A stretch of DNA of 64,000 bases. It comes from Siderastrea siderea. Its lineage: Eukaryota; Cnidaria; Anthozoa; Scleractinia; Rhizangiidae. Below are positions 12,720-23,967 of this stretch, one piece after another. A program made the translations under genes and the position numbers. Position 1 is the first letter of the stretch, and every line of letters begins with the position of its first letter. Location: NCBI GenBank assembly GCA_964030785.1, contig OZ034972.1:11533319-11597318 (forward strand). The letters run 5' to 3'. The notes beneath the pieces are model-generated. The model made no database searches. It was given only the letters and a program-made list of their open reading frames with translations, and was not told where the DNA came from.

Positions 12720-13878
12720 TACTACTACAATACAAAAACCCACTACACGAAAACGACTTGTTGATCATACATAGTCATCGCCTTGAAAACGACGAAGAGC
12801 CTTCGTCCCCTGAAAATAAATCCAATTACAAGATTCACAATCTGGCCAACAGAGAGGACCTTACCGATGGAATGGAGAAACTGCGAACCGTACTACTACA
12901 AAATTCGCGCAGAAGTAAAAACAAAAATCATGGCCGCTCACCATTGTCGTCCTCAGAGCATTATGACACACGAACCGCACAAAACAGAAGAAAATGGCTT
13001 CAAGATCGCTTGTAAGTGATCTTCAAGCAAGGAATTATCTCCTCTTCTCCAGATGAATCTGCCTTTTCCAGTCGTAAAGCTTCAACTACACACGAAAACT
13101 TCAAGTAAAATAGCGTTCTGAAATGTTCCCTGTGTCAATGCCGTGAAGCGCAACAAGCGATGGCTCAACAGCGCGGGGGGCCCAACCCCACCAAAATGCA
13201 TTGCGGCCGTAAAAGCGCCATTAATATTTTAATTTATGACAACAATGCAAGGGCCTGGAACCAAGTAAAACAATAGATTGCCTCGCTTTTGCATTGTTTC
13301 TACTTCCGTTTCGCATAGACAAGCACGTAAAGCGGAAGAGTTTCATCACTTTACTGTCCCACTCAAAATGATATAATTCTATTTCGAGCAAAAATAGCTA
13401 CCGGGTTTTTTTGTCAGTGAAAAGGGAGTTTTCTAAACCTTTCCTATTTGATTCCTGGTCGCATTCCTTCATTTTTCAGTTGATAAAGCAAATTTTATTC
13501 ACTCCTTTCTCTTTGAAGAAGAAGACAGAATTCTGAAAAAGAAAGATGACTTAGAATTTCCGTGAAGAAAAAATCGTATGAAAGGTTGAAATTTCCGTGC
13601 CGAGACAAGTAGATGTAAATTACTCTTGTATGTTGGTTTTTAGGCCGCATTTTTAATAATGGTACAAATGAAAATTTAGAATAAAACCCCTTTCACAATT
13701 AAATCCGACTAGCCGATATATAATAAGCACGCAATCTTAAACGGGTCACAAACGCTTCTCAGAGGAAAGAACTTTACCTAAAATAACTACTTTTTAGTTC
13801 ATCTTTGAATACGAAATCGCTTAAGGTGCTGTTTTAAAGAATACTATTGTCAGGTGAGAGAACTTACAAGAGGCACGA
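12720..13878. promoter_or_regulatory. Upstream region of CBP (probable promoter and 5' UTR)
   Basis: About 1.1 kb directly upstream of the CBP start codon on the minus strand. It is less AT-rich near the gene, with several CpGs and a short GC-rich tract at about 13,150-13,210. No TATA box is obvious at a useful distance. The promoter assignment rests on position only; the transcription start cannot be placed from sequence. Confidence 0.45.
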
Positions 13879-13880
13879 TA

Positions 13881-14022
13881 GCCTGTTCCAGACGTTCAGA
13901 TAGTAGAGCGCGAGTGAAAAAGAAAGCTCGCTTTCTTTTTCGCTCTCCCCTCGTTTTTTTCCCGCTCTTTCGCTCGCTTTCTTTTTCGCTCGCGCTGCAC
14001 TATCTGAACGCCTGGAACAGGC
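13881..14022. mobile_element. MITE flanked by TA dinucleotides
   Basis: 142-bp foldback element with termini GCCTGTTCCAGACGTTCAGA and its inverted form, flanked by TA on both sides. The middle is CT-rich with repeated TTTCGCTC. TA flanks suit a Tc1/mariner-type non-autonomous element. Confidence 0.8.
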
Positions 14023-14024
14023 TA

Positions 14025-15400
14025 GAGGGACGACTCCTGAGCCCTCTATGGTAATGAGGTCAAAAGTAACAGAATTAAAGGTCACGATAGGTTCATTAAT
14101 AATTAAACATGGTATCAATACATGGTAGATGAACATGGAACACAAGTATGAGAAAAGAAGTTTTAATGAAACACTTCTTTACGAGATATGAAAATCTCTT
14201 GAAATCGAATTTAAAGGTCATCATCTTTTTATCCATGTTTCAAAAATATGTTCAGTCTCAAAATCTTTATATGAAGTGTAATCTTTTTAATCTTTTAGTA
14301 CCCTAATTCAGTCACGCCAACTGATTTGCGTGAGTGAGCGGGACGTTGGATTTTTGGAAAGAAATCAACGTTCCACGATTTTTTTCTTCTGGAAAAAAAA
14401 AAAGGAAAAGGAAAAATTATGACCAAAAAAACTGTTATCAGATAGTCTAGCAGTAGAGATGCATAATACCAGGAGTCGTACTTGGTTGTCCTGGTGGCCA
14501 AGAGGTTTCCGTGCTTAAATTTATTTTCAGTAGTTTACAAGTGCAATTATTGTTTCATTAAATGGTGAATGAACTTTTTTCAATGATCTTCAAATTTTAA
14601 GGAAGCTAATAAGATCTTTCCAATTGATTCAGTAAATTGTTCAAACCTTATGTAAGTCCTTTCATGCGTCTGTTCGCTCAAAACGTGCTATCTCATTTTA
14701 CACTCAAAGTTGCTTTCGTAGCCGATCATCACGCCAATTGGCCAACAGAACACACACACTGGCGGAACTTCTGCAAGACGACAAGTAGAGGAAAAGAGTT
14801 AAGTGTCAGTATTATCAAAGTTCTTTGGTTTTTATATGAAATTTGCGAGAATCTCCGGGACAAATTAAAATGTGAAAAAATTTTGCTTTAACAGTAAAAG
14901 AATTTTGCTTTAAAAGTAAAAGAATATTTTAACCCTCCAAAATGTCAAAATAACGACTTTTCTGTTACAAAATTTTACACTAAAAATATGACGTGAGAAA
15001 ATAGTATTGTTTTTCATGTTCATGAAAAAAATGTTATCGATAACTTCACTTCGGCAATTTTTGTTTGTTTGTTTGTTTGTTTTACCAAGAGAGGATGGTT
15101 TTACTTAGTATCTAGGATGCACGGTAACACTCAACTGTAGTCTGTTTACACAATTTGACATAAGAATTTCTAGCTTTACAAACGCTTAAATCCAACCCCT
15201 AGCATTTACAGTAAATCCCACCTGGTCACTCTGAGGTGATTCAACACGTTGAACGATCTCGTCAGTAATGGACAAATTATCAGGTGGTATAAACTAAGAG
15301 AAGTACTGGGTAGGTTAAATGCATTTCTGTAGGACGTCTTTCGTGCATATGTTAAAAAGCGATTAACAATTCAACAGAGGTCGGTGCAGTGAGACATCAG
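14025..15400. other. Intergenic, no gene seen
   Basis: 1.4 kb of AT-rich sequence with a short GTTT tandem tract at about 15,060-15,082. No open frame with recognisable similarity. Confidence 0.6.
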
Positions 15401-15401
15401 C

Positions 15402-15566
15402 AGCCTAGTACCTTGGCGTTCTCTTCTCGCCCACACGACTTTAAACGCGAAATTTCGTGACGTCACTGAATGGCATATTGGGGACCTCATTCGGTGACGT
15501 CACGACATTTCGTACTGATTCGAGTCGAGTCGAATGAACGGGAGGAGAACGCCTGGGTACTAGGCT
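15402..15566. mobile_element. MITE carrying two perfect CRE octamers
   Basis: 165-bp element with inverted termini AGCCTAGTACC and about 30 bp of imperfect inverted repeat containing GGCGTTCTC. It contains two copies of TGACGTCA, at 15458-15465 and 15495-15502. That octamer is the palindromic cAMP response element bound by CREB/ATF factors. Whether the copies act as enhancers is not shown. Confidence 0.75.
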
Positions 15567-16009
15567 GGGACATCGGCATATAAAAGGTGTCAGTTAGTTG
15601 TTTACCTCACCCACCCATCCCATAGAAGAATGTGAGTAGGCCAAACCATGAACGACATCAGGGACTTGGTGCGGGCACTTTAAAATCCTCTTGGTGTTTG
15701 TAGGAGAAAAATAGCAGAGGGTTTGGAAAGTGTAGGAGACAGTGGGTAACATTAGACAAGGTCTGAGGAGAGCCTGTTGAGCATAGCCAACAACCACAGT
15801 CTTCGCCACATTTGCCGTAACATGTTTCCTTTTCTTTTCCCCAGTGTTGATGAGAATAACTTTCAACACCCAAAATCCTCATCCATTTTTTTTTCACTCA
15901 TCATAATTGAGGGTAAGGAAGAGCTGTGCACAAGCATAGGTGAATGCTTAAATGGAGACAAGTGTTCCAACTTACTGTATCGACGATTTTAGGTTGGACT
16001 AAAGAAATA

Positions 16010-16291
16010 CACTGACTGACTGACTGGCTGACTGGCTGGCTGTCTGACTGACTGACTGACTGACTTGCTAACTGACTGACCGACTGAATGACTGACTGAC
16101 TGACTGACTGACTGAATGTTTGATTGACTGACTGACTGACTGACTGACTGACTAGCTAATTGACTGACCGACTGACTGACTGACTGACTGACTGATTGAC
16201 TAACTAGCTGTCTGTATGACTGACTGACTGATTGACTGACTGACTGACAGACAGATTGTCTGACTGACTAACTGACTGACTGACAAATTGT

Positions 16292-16332
<41 letters not shown>

Positions 16333-16808
16333 TGACTGACTGACTGGCTGGCTGTCTGACTGACTGACTGACTGACTTGCTAACTAACTGACCGACTGAC
16401 TGACTGACGGACTGACTGACTGACACAATGTTTGATTGACTGACTGACTGACTGACTGACTGAATGTTTGATTGACTGACTGACTGACTGACTGACTAGC
16501 TAATTGACTGACCGACTGACTGACTGACTGACTAACTAGCTGTCCGTATGACTGACTGACCGACGGACTGATTGACGCACTGACTGACTGACTGACTGAC
16601 TGACTGACTGACAGACAGATTGCCTGACTGACTAACTGACTAACAGATTGACTGACTGATGGACTGACTGACGGATTGACTGACTGACTGACTGACTGAC
16701 TGACTGACTGACTGACAAATTGTTTGACCGACTGACTGACTGACAGACTGACTCCCTGACTGACTGACAAATTGTCTGACTGACTGACCGACTGATTGTC
16801 TGTCTCAG
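16010..16808. repeat. CTGA tetranucleotide array
   Basis: About 0.8 kb of (CTGA)n with scattered variants. It creates long shadow frames of Ser-Val-Ser-Gln type on the minus strand, which are not genes. A short stretch of the same array resumes at 18857-18896, on the far side of the hAT insertion. Confidence 0.95.
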
Positions 16809-17195
16809 CAGGCCTGTAACCAGAGGGGGTGCATGGGGTGCGTTCGCACCCCCCCCCCCCCTCCACAGACCTCAAAGGTCCACATTTAGATACTCAATGC
16901 CTAAGCTAAGGAGTACAGTCGGTAAAACTGAAGGATACTAGTAAATCTTTAAAACTTAACAGTGATAGTTAAACAAAACCAAACGGTGGAAATAGCAGTA
17001 ATGTATTCACTGGCAAACTAAAACCAGTTGCGCTGTAGTAGCCCCAGCCACTCAAGAACATTTCAGTGAGCGTAAAGATGTCCCAGCTTATCTAAATGGA
17101 TAATGCAATCAACGTGCTGCACGCTTTATACGGGAGTTTAGACGAGCGAGCCAATGATAATTAAGGGAGCGATCTCACGATTTTTGGCAGACACG

Positions 17196-17231
<36 letters not shown>

Positions 17232-18763
17232 GAGGGCATGAACGCCCGAAGATGCAAAATCAGTTTTTTTTTGTAATACGTTATGGGTACAAGAGAACAG
17301 AAAAATAGAACGAGGAAGGCTGCTCAGTAAAGTGCCCCGTCAAGAGCGATCAGACACTGACAATGACAGTGCAGTCTGCGAAGACACCCCTTCTGAGACC
17401 ACGACTTCACATCTATCTCAGTTAGCTACAGTTTTACAGCGAGATATAGAAGGTAAATCAAGCTTATTTTCACGATGTCCACCAATCTCCAGTATTATGC
17501 TCTGAGATTTACTCGCTATTTCTCAATATGAAACAAAATTACATCGCTTAATAAAGAGCCAGTAAGGGAACACAGACTAACAATTCGGAGAGAGACTGGG
17601 GGGAGGGTTAATCTAAAGAAGCACCTCCTGGAAATCCACAGGCATCCCAAACCATCAAAATAGAAGTTTTCGAGTCACAAAGAGGGAAAATACATTTTAT
17701 GTTTCTGCTGGTCTCTTATCGTCATTTCCTAACGTCAATATTCTATGAGAAGCCGATGTGTATTTTCTTAACAAGTGCGCACTGTTAATAAAATTGTAGA
17801 GACTGCGCAAGCTCCAGTACCTGAGAATATTGACGGCAATCTAACGCGGCATCACTTAGAATTAGTGAAGCGGCAAGAAATAAATGACATCGGGAAGATT
17901 TCGACGACCTCTGAGGAATTTGGTTTTTCTGCCAGTTGGTCAGAAATATCACTTGATTAAAAGTCATTTTGTGCCATCGATTAACTACAAGTTTCCAATG
18001 CGATTTCTTCATCAGTTCCGAAGAGCGTGTTAGTCACGATACCTCAGTGAGTACCCATGAATGCAGCCCTTCAGTAGATAGAGTATTCTGTAGATAGAGT
18101 ATACCTATGCATTGCAAGAAAAGATAAGGGCGCTTTGTTAACAAGCCTTTCATAAACTGGCATAAGCTTCAGGAAAAGGCAAAAAGACATGAACAAATGA
18201 AGTACCATCAGGACGTTATGATCGCCACCGAATCCTTCCTTAATTCTGTTGAAAACCCACAGCAAAACGTGAACAACCGATTAGATGACGAGAAGAGGAA
18301 GAATATTATCAGAAATGGGCACATCGTTAAATGTGTTTCAGAAGCCATCCTTTTCGGTGGTCGACAGTGCATTGCCCTGCGTGGAGATAACGAAGTCTTG
18401 AACGGTAAGAGTCGTGGCAATACAGGCAACTTCTTAGTGATAGCTAACCACGACGACATTTGCATGGGCCAGGAAAGGCTGTTGTTCCTCGCACTAATGC
18501 ACATCCATTATCAAGTTAAAATTGATTTGGATAAGGTGGTAAAATCTAGTTGCCACCAAACACCCACGGAGGCTGGAGCTCGGGACAATCCTGAAGGATT
18601 AGTCCCGCCGTATTTTGATGTATCATTTTACATCGTAAGATTAGTCTTTTACAACTTTATTCAAACAATTGTATACGACAAATGTAATATTCAGTTCCTA
18701 CCGTGTACTTTGCCGTTACAATTTCTCATGTATTGCTGCTTTCTTAAACAAGCGGATCAGACA

Positions 18764-18796
<33 letters not shown>

Positions 18797-18856
18797 CGGC
18801 CTCGTTAGCACCCCCCCCCCCCCCTCCCCCCGTATAAAATCCTGGTTACGGGCCTG
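16809..18856 (+). mobile_element. Degenerate hAT-type DNA transposon
   Basis: About 2.05 kb with 15-bp terminal inverted repeats: CAGGCCTGTAACCAG at the left and the inverse of CAGGCCCGTAACCAG at the right. C- or G-rich subterminal tracts follow, as in ZMYM1-like hAT elements. CTGA array lies on both sides, so the element inserted into the array. No exact 8-bp target duplication remains. The interior encodes part of a TTF/DUF4371-type transposase but lacks room for the catalytic and dimerisation regions, so it is an internally deleted, non-autonomous copy. Confidence 0.75.
17775..18784 (+). pseudogene. Broken hAT (ZMYM1-like) transposase fragment
   Basis: The frame from about 18,137 reads NWHKLQEKAKRHEQMKYHQD, then VSEAILFGGRQCIALRGDN and NTGNFLVIANHDD. 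This matches the part of DUF4371/ZMYM1-like hAT transposases just after the TTF zinc finger. Just upstream (about 18,110-18,135) similarity continues in a different frame (ARKDKGA, then FVNKPFINW), so there is a single-base frameshift. The frame ends without the DDE triad or hAT C-terminal domain. I judge it non-functional. Confidence 0.65.
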
Positions 18857-18859
18857 GAC

Positions 18860-19835
18860 TGACTAAAAGATTGACTGACTGACGGACTGACTAATACCAT
18901 CGTCACTCCACAGTGGAGCATTTGAAAACAGGAAAATCCACAGGGAAACCCTTGGAGTAAAGGAAGAATCAACAACAATTAAACTCAATCCTTGAATCAA
19001 CGCATGATGACGCAGAAACTAGGATCAGAGATTGTACCACTCAGATTGAAGGCGAGTTCTCTCCACTTACTCAGTGTCTCAAAAGGGTTTAGGGCCCCAG
19101 ACCTCTGGGCTAAAAAATGTAGGGACCCACCGCGGAGAAATCGGGAGCTCTAGGGCTCCATCGCTTCCCTCCAGAACCAGCATATTTGTCCCGGCTCCAA
19201 GGAGAGAAAGACTTTGGGCTCCGGGCTCCAAGGTAAAAATTTCGGACCTCCAGGGCTCCAAAGATATTTCCCTCTCAACACTAAAAGCCCTCCGATAATG
19301 AGCTTCCCCCCACCCCCCGAATATAAGCTCATGGGCTTAGATTAAGTTTTCATCCCAAGAACGATTACGGATTAGTGTCCTCCCCACGCAACTACCGTAT
19401 CATGTTTCCTAAATAAATAGCAATCTGAATACTGTACGTACAACAGGAAATTCAATTTCTCCACTTTGTATCCACATTCCTTCTAGCGAAGCATTTTCAG
19501 ACGCAAAATCCATTATTTTCAGAGGCAAAATCCCTTCCAAATTTAAGCCGAATCATTTTTGAAGCGCAAAACTCCCTACAATAATAAACCCCCTCCCCCC
19601 GCCGAAAATAAGCCCTCCCAGAAATAAGCCCACCAAAAAAGCCTTCTGGACAAATATAAGCCCAGGTCTTATTATCGGAATTTTGCGGCATTGAATATTA
19701 CTTTTATTCACATTTATTCCTTCAGCGTTTAAAGTCTGCCATCTTTCTTTCTATATCATCACATAGGACGCTTTCGTCATTGATGATCCTAGCAGTATAC
19801 AGGACGCGCGTCGCAGTTGACCTAGCAAATATGAC
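18860..19835. other. Intergenic with low-complexity tracts, no gene seen
   Basis: After a last stretch of CTGA repeat, 19,080-19,330 holds imperfect tandem GGGCTCCA-type units and 19,560-19,690 holds a diverged AAGCCC-rich repeat. No coding exon recognised. Confidence 0.55.
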
Positions 19836-19837
19836 GT

Positions 19838-19915
19838 AGCTCTCCACGAGTCTCCCAGTTAGAAAGTCTGACCGGTGTACGGAAGCTCGTGGGTTCGATT
19901 TCCGTTGAGGACTCA
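19838..19915 (+). repeat. tRNA-derived SINE-like head, diverged
   Basis: GTGGGTTCGATTTCCG near 19,890 resembles a Pol III B box, and CCCAGTTAGAAAGTC upstream resembles an A box. It fits a degraded copy of the same SINE family as 20,510-20,660, in the opposite orientation. It lacks a tRNA cloverleaf. Confidence 0.5.
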
Positions 19916-19984
19916 GATCTTTATTTTCATCTTTGTCCTAGCCTCATCATATACTGAATCAATTACATCTTTAACTTTAACCAC

Positions 19985-20205
19985 CCAATCTTCTTGTACA
20001 CGAGGTTCATAGCCACTACGGCACTATGCAAGTATGACCTCATGTATGTCTCGATTTTGTCGAATAACTGTTTAAGTGAGACAGAACACACAAACGTAGA
20101 TTCCTTAGGTATAAATGTTAATAATTATAAATAATCACCTCTTTGATATAAGAATTATAAAAATAAACCTACTAAAATTGTTCCTCGCTATCTTTCTCCG
20201 GACTT
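19985..20205 (+). repeat. Duplicated segment, copy 1
   Basis: 19,985-20,075 recurs at 20,277-20,460 (TCTTCTTGTACACGAGGTTC, TATGTCTCGATTTTGTCGAA); the second copy contains a 60-bp palindromic insertion. 20,094-20,205 recurs in direct orientation at 23,700-23,812. Confidence 0.8.
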
Positions 20206-20310
20206 TATGAGGCCCTTTTAGGGGGGCTACGAAGTCGCTTCCCTTCGTTTCACGTATTGAGGAGGAAGCCATGTCCCAATCTTCTTGTACACGAGGTTCA
20301 TAGCCAACTC

Positions 20311-20370
20311 TACCCTGCGAGCAGAGGCCCTTCGATCTTCCAAGATCGAATGGCCTCTGCTCGCAGGGTA
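20311..20370. mobile_element. 60-bp palindromic insertion with 9-bp target duplication
   Basis: The two 30-bp halves are inverted copies with about 28 of 30 positions matching; the end is TACCCTGCGAGCAGAGGCC. It is flanked by exact direct repeats AGCCAACTC at 20302-20310 and 20371-20379. The related sequence at 19,985-20,075 lacks it, so it is a real insertion. Nine-base duplications suggest a Mutator-like transposase. Confidence 0.85.
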
Positions 20371-20509
20371 AGCCAACTCCGGCACTATGCATTTAACTAT
20401 GACCTCATGTATGTCTCGATTTTGTCGAATAATTGTTTTAAAAGTGAGACTGAATATAAGAAATAATAACATATGTGAACTGCGGATGAAATAAGAAATG
20501 GTGATGACC

Positions 20510-20660
20510 CTCGCAGTTAATCAACTTAAGCAGCTGATAAAAGAACAACCTGAAAGAATTCAGAATTGAACGGGATTCGAACCCACAACCTACGATAACC
20601 TCTGCGATACCGGTACAGCTATCAAGCCAACTGGGAGCTGGTCATTTGCGAATTCGCAGT
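20510..20660 (-). repeat. tRNA-derived SINE
   Basis: On the minus strand it has an A-box-like AGCTCCCAGTTGG and a perfect B box within GTGGGTTCGAATCCCG. A non-tRNA tail follows (GAATTCTTTCAGG, TGCTTAAGTTGATTAACTGC). This arrangement is common in coral genomes as far as I know. It does not fold as a functional tRNA. Confidence 0.75.
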
Positions 20661-21134
20661 GATCCCGTAGGTGGTGAAACCAATGAGAGTGAATATATGA
20701 AAGAATCATATATCCGAACCGTGGATGAAATAAGAAATGATGGAGCTTGAGCAACTTAAGTATATATCTTTAACTTTAGGTGCCGTGCAGCCGGCGTGCA
20801 GCTGAGCATTGCCACTTACAAAAGGTTTTGATTAGTTTGTAGTAACTTTTTCTTTTTGAACGGCTTCTGCGTCAACTGAGTTAAGTTGAGAAGTTTCACG
20901 TTCGTACTCGCGACACCTCCTCTCAAAGTTCTCAAGTGGGTTTGATAAGTCAGATGCCACAGGAGCCATCAAAAAGTTGTCAAAAAGTAGTAAAAACTAA
21001 TTAAAAACTTTGTTCAACTGGGAAGGGTTAAGCCGCTAGCACCGTAAACGGCAACTTCCTTGATCCCAAGATGTTAACGGTTGAATCACCTGCTGCACCA
21101 ACCATGGTACGGTAAGGTAACATCGCACATAAAC

Positions 21135-21395
21135 CACAGGACACCCACGCGGCCGGAGCTAATCCCCGGTTTCTATGGCAAGAAGCAAATGAAAGTAGAA
21201 TTGCTACTCCCCCTTGGGTGGGATACTAGTCCATCGCAGAGTTACCCTCAGCAGTATGTCGCCGGTACCCATTTATACATTTCAGTGGAGAGACAATGTT
21301 GAGTAAAGCTTCTTGTCTAAGGAAACAACACAATGACAGCGACTGGGCCTCCAACCTCCAACCTTCAGCTCTGAACCACTACACTATTAGGGCTA
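21135..21395 (+). repeat. Dispersed marine-invertebrate repeat, SINE-like
   Basis: Contains GTCGCCGGTACCCATTTATA and the following GTGGAGAGACAATGTTGAGT region, which I recognise as a widespread SINE or retrotransposon 3' module of marine animals. It ends near a run resembling CCACTACACTATTAGGGC. Boundaries are approximate. Confidence 0.55.
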
Positions 21396-21510
21396 AAAGT
21401 AGCCTAGCGAGCGTGGACAGGCGTGAGATTTTTCGTCCTCTTGTATTGTCAGTTCCAGTCAGTTCGGAATTGTCATGGGAAACAATAATTCCAACAGACA
21501 AGACCTGAGA

Positions 21511-23453
21511 GGGTGTCTGTAAAACCCGGAACACCCCGGAACACCCTGGAACACCCCCGGAACACCCCGGAACATCCCCGGAACACCCCCGAAACACCCC
21601 GGAACAGCCCGGAACAACCCCGGAACACCCCTGGAACATCCCATAATACCCCGGAACACCCTCGAAACAGCAAGGAACACCCCCGGAACACCAAAAATAG
21701 TGGTCAGCGGTCAGACTGCTCAAGAATTGACTAAGCCGAAGACCTCTGAAGATTCCCAATTCTTCATAAGACTTTTGCGGATCACCCTGAGATTTCCGAG
21801 CATTTCAAGAATGCTTGGAATATTTTCGAAGCTTTTAAGAACAGCGAAAAAACCATTAATTAATGGGGAAATATATATCATGCACGTGACCTACATATCA
21901 ATAACTTACGATTTTCAGTGATATGAAAATGTGACAGTTGAACTGTTTATTCTGCATTGTTTTTTCTCGTGCGAGGTTTGCATTTAATATCATGTTCAAA
22001 AAACAGGTGTGACCTCAAGGACATAACAAAGCCAAATGATACAGTGTCACGCAATGCTATAAGGTCATTATTCCGAGGTCACACGATCGTCATCGTTTTA
22101 TTTCCACAGGTGCCTGGAAATGTTTGGCCGCCGGTTCGTTACGCTAATATACAGTGAATATATACACCTCGTTTAAAAAAACCTCAGTTCATATTAATTT
22201 GAAGTATCATACCGTAGTGCATGGGTGCTTCAGGAATGTTAAAATCCGGGAACGTTTTTCCATGTCTAATAAATTCCCATCTTGCAGCTTTCTCTTGTCA
22301 TATTTGAATGACAACGTTTTTGCAGTTAGGCCTGCATATGTTTTTGGTTAACAAAAGAGCGTAGCTCGGAAGATAAATGAGTACTATAATTTTGTAGAGG
22401 TATCCGAGGGCTTATAATGTCTGTAATGTAGGATGTCACAAAATAACCCGGGAGCAAAAGGATCGAACGAGTTTACACTCTTATAGCGAGAAAAGGAACA
22501 AGTATTTTATTTACTTTCACAAGATCTAGTTAGACTTTAAGAGAAAAATTCAGTAAACGAAAAATGGAAAATATCAACGATGAGAGTACATATCAGATTT
22601 CCTTGAACTTTGCAAAGTTCGTGTACTCCCTCAATAAGCCAATTTTGTACGTTGCGATAAACCTTGAGTTACAACTTACTTCTCAAAACTATTCAAACAT
22701 TTTCCTAATTGGTCTTTAGAAGGAGCGGCGGTGTTTCTTTGCCCAGTTCGTACAGTAACAGCAAGTGGGGCACTTATTGAGAAAATGCGGTAGTACTAGC
22801 TACATAAATTGAAAACGAACAGCCTTTACGGGAAAAAAATAAATCCTATAGACGTTTAACAGCCTGCAAAATCTGTTTTGTTTTGCATGCAAAATCTGTC
22901 ACGCAATGCCCAAGAGTAAGTTATCGCGACCGTGACGTGTGATATGGTGAATTGAATTAATATTCGGGATGCCCACCCCCAGAATTTTACTTATAGACGT
23001 CACATCGGTTTGTCGAGAGTTATAATGCAAATCTCGCATGAGTTACAACAACTTCAATAATTGAATTGAAATATTCAAAATCAAATCTTTGTCGATCTAA
23101 AGGACACCAATGTTATTTTTTATTTTATTTTTGTCATTTTGTCTTCGGGTGATCTGCAAAGGTCTTCGGAAAAATTCGGAAATCTTCGTTAATCTTCGGA
23201 GGTCCTCGGGACAGTCTATGCGTGAGCGGCCTGACCGCTGACCAGAATTTTTGGTGTTCAAGAGTGTTCCTGGCTGTTTTAAGGGTATTCCGGGGCATTA
23301 TGGGATGTTCGGGGGTATTATGGGATGTTCCAGGGGTGTCCCGGGTTGTTCCGGGCTGTTCCGGGCTGTTCTGGTGGTGTTCCGGGGGTGTTCCGGGGTG
23401 TTCTGGGGGTGTTCCGGGGTGTTCCGGGTGTGTTCCGGGTTTTACAGACACCC
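21511..23453. mobile_element. Mutator-like non-autonomous DNA transposon with minisatellite in its terminal repeats
   Basis: 1,943 bp flanked by exact 9-bp direct repeats GACCTGAGA (21502-21510 and 23454-23462). The ends are inverted, GGGTGTCTGTAAAACCCGG on each side. Each terminal repeat is about 290-300 bp (21511-21796; 23150-23453). It contains a tandem GGAACACCCC minisatellite, then a shared unique part (GGTCAGCGGTCAG, GAAGACCTC, GGATCACCC). The 1.35-kb interior shows no transposase. Long terminal repeats plus 9-bp duplication suggest a MULE; Merlin is an alternative. The terminal repeats give collagen-like Gly-rich shadow frames that are not genes. Confidence 0.85.
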
Positions 23454-23699
23454 GACCTGAGATGGTTGTTGGTTGGATTATGCAAAAATGACAGAATCTT
23501 CCCCTTGTCTCATAAACCGAAAATGTCGATCGAAGAACTATATTATTCAACCACCGCTAGAGTTATCTTAAACATTTTTTTTACCTTTTACAGAAATTAT
23601 GTCATATTGCTAGAAGCTAAAACGAATACTCGTTTAATCTTGCACAAGGCACTCAATAAAATTGGCAGTGGGAACGTTACAGGTTAAGTATTTACAGAA

Positions 23700-23812
23700 C
23701 TCACAAACTTAGATTCCTAAGGTAATGTTAATAATTATAAATAATCACCTTTTTGATATAAGAATTATAAAATAAACCTACTAACATTGTTCCTTGTTAT
23801 CTTTCTCTGGTG
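23700..23812 (+). repeat. Duplicated segment, copy 2
   Basis: Direct copy of 20,094-20,205, including TAATTATAAATAATCACCT and GATATAAGAATTATAAAA. It lies outside the 1.94-kb transposon. Confidence 0.85.
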
Positions 23813-23967
23813 ATAATACTTTACAGTTGAAGTTAGTAACATACACCAGATTTAGTTTAATTAATTTTAATTTTAATGAAAGAACTGTTGTAAGCTCTGA
23901 TCGGTTACTCAGGAAAAAGAAAAATATTATAGCAAAATCTCTTTATGATAACATCTGTAATCTCAGC

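Noticed and set aside
16384..16875. Long Ser-Val-Gln-rich frame on the minus strand
   Set aside because: It is the translation of the CTGA tetranucleotide array; it has no start context or conserved domain.
18197..18784. Intact transposase gene in the hAT element
   Set aside because: The upstream frameshift and absent catalytic and dimerisation regions mark it as a remnant.
20569..20645. Possible tRNA gene on the minus strand
   Set aside because: A and B boxes are present, but no cloverleaf with paired acceptor stem was found; it fits the head of a SINE.
21379..21759. Collagen-like Gly-Val-Pro-Gly-Cys-Ser frames here and at 23,134-23,550
   Set aside because: They arise from the GGAACACCCC minisatellite inside the transposon ends; several frames and both strands are open alike.
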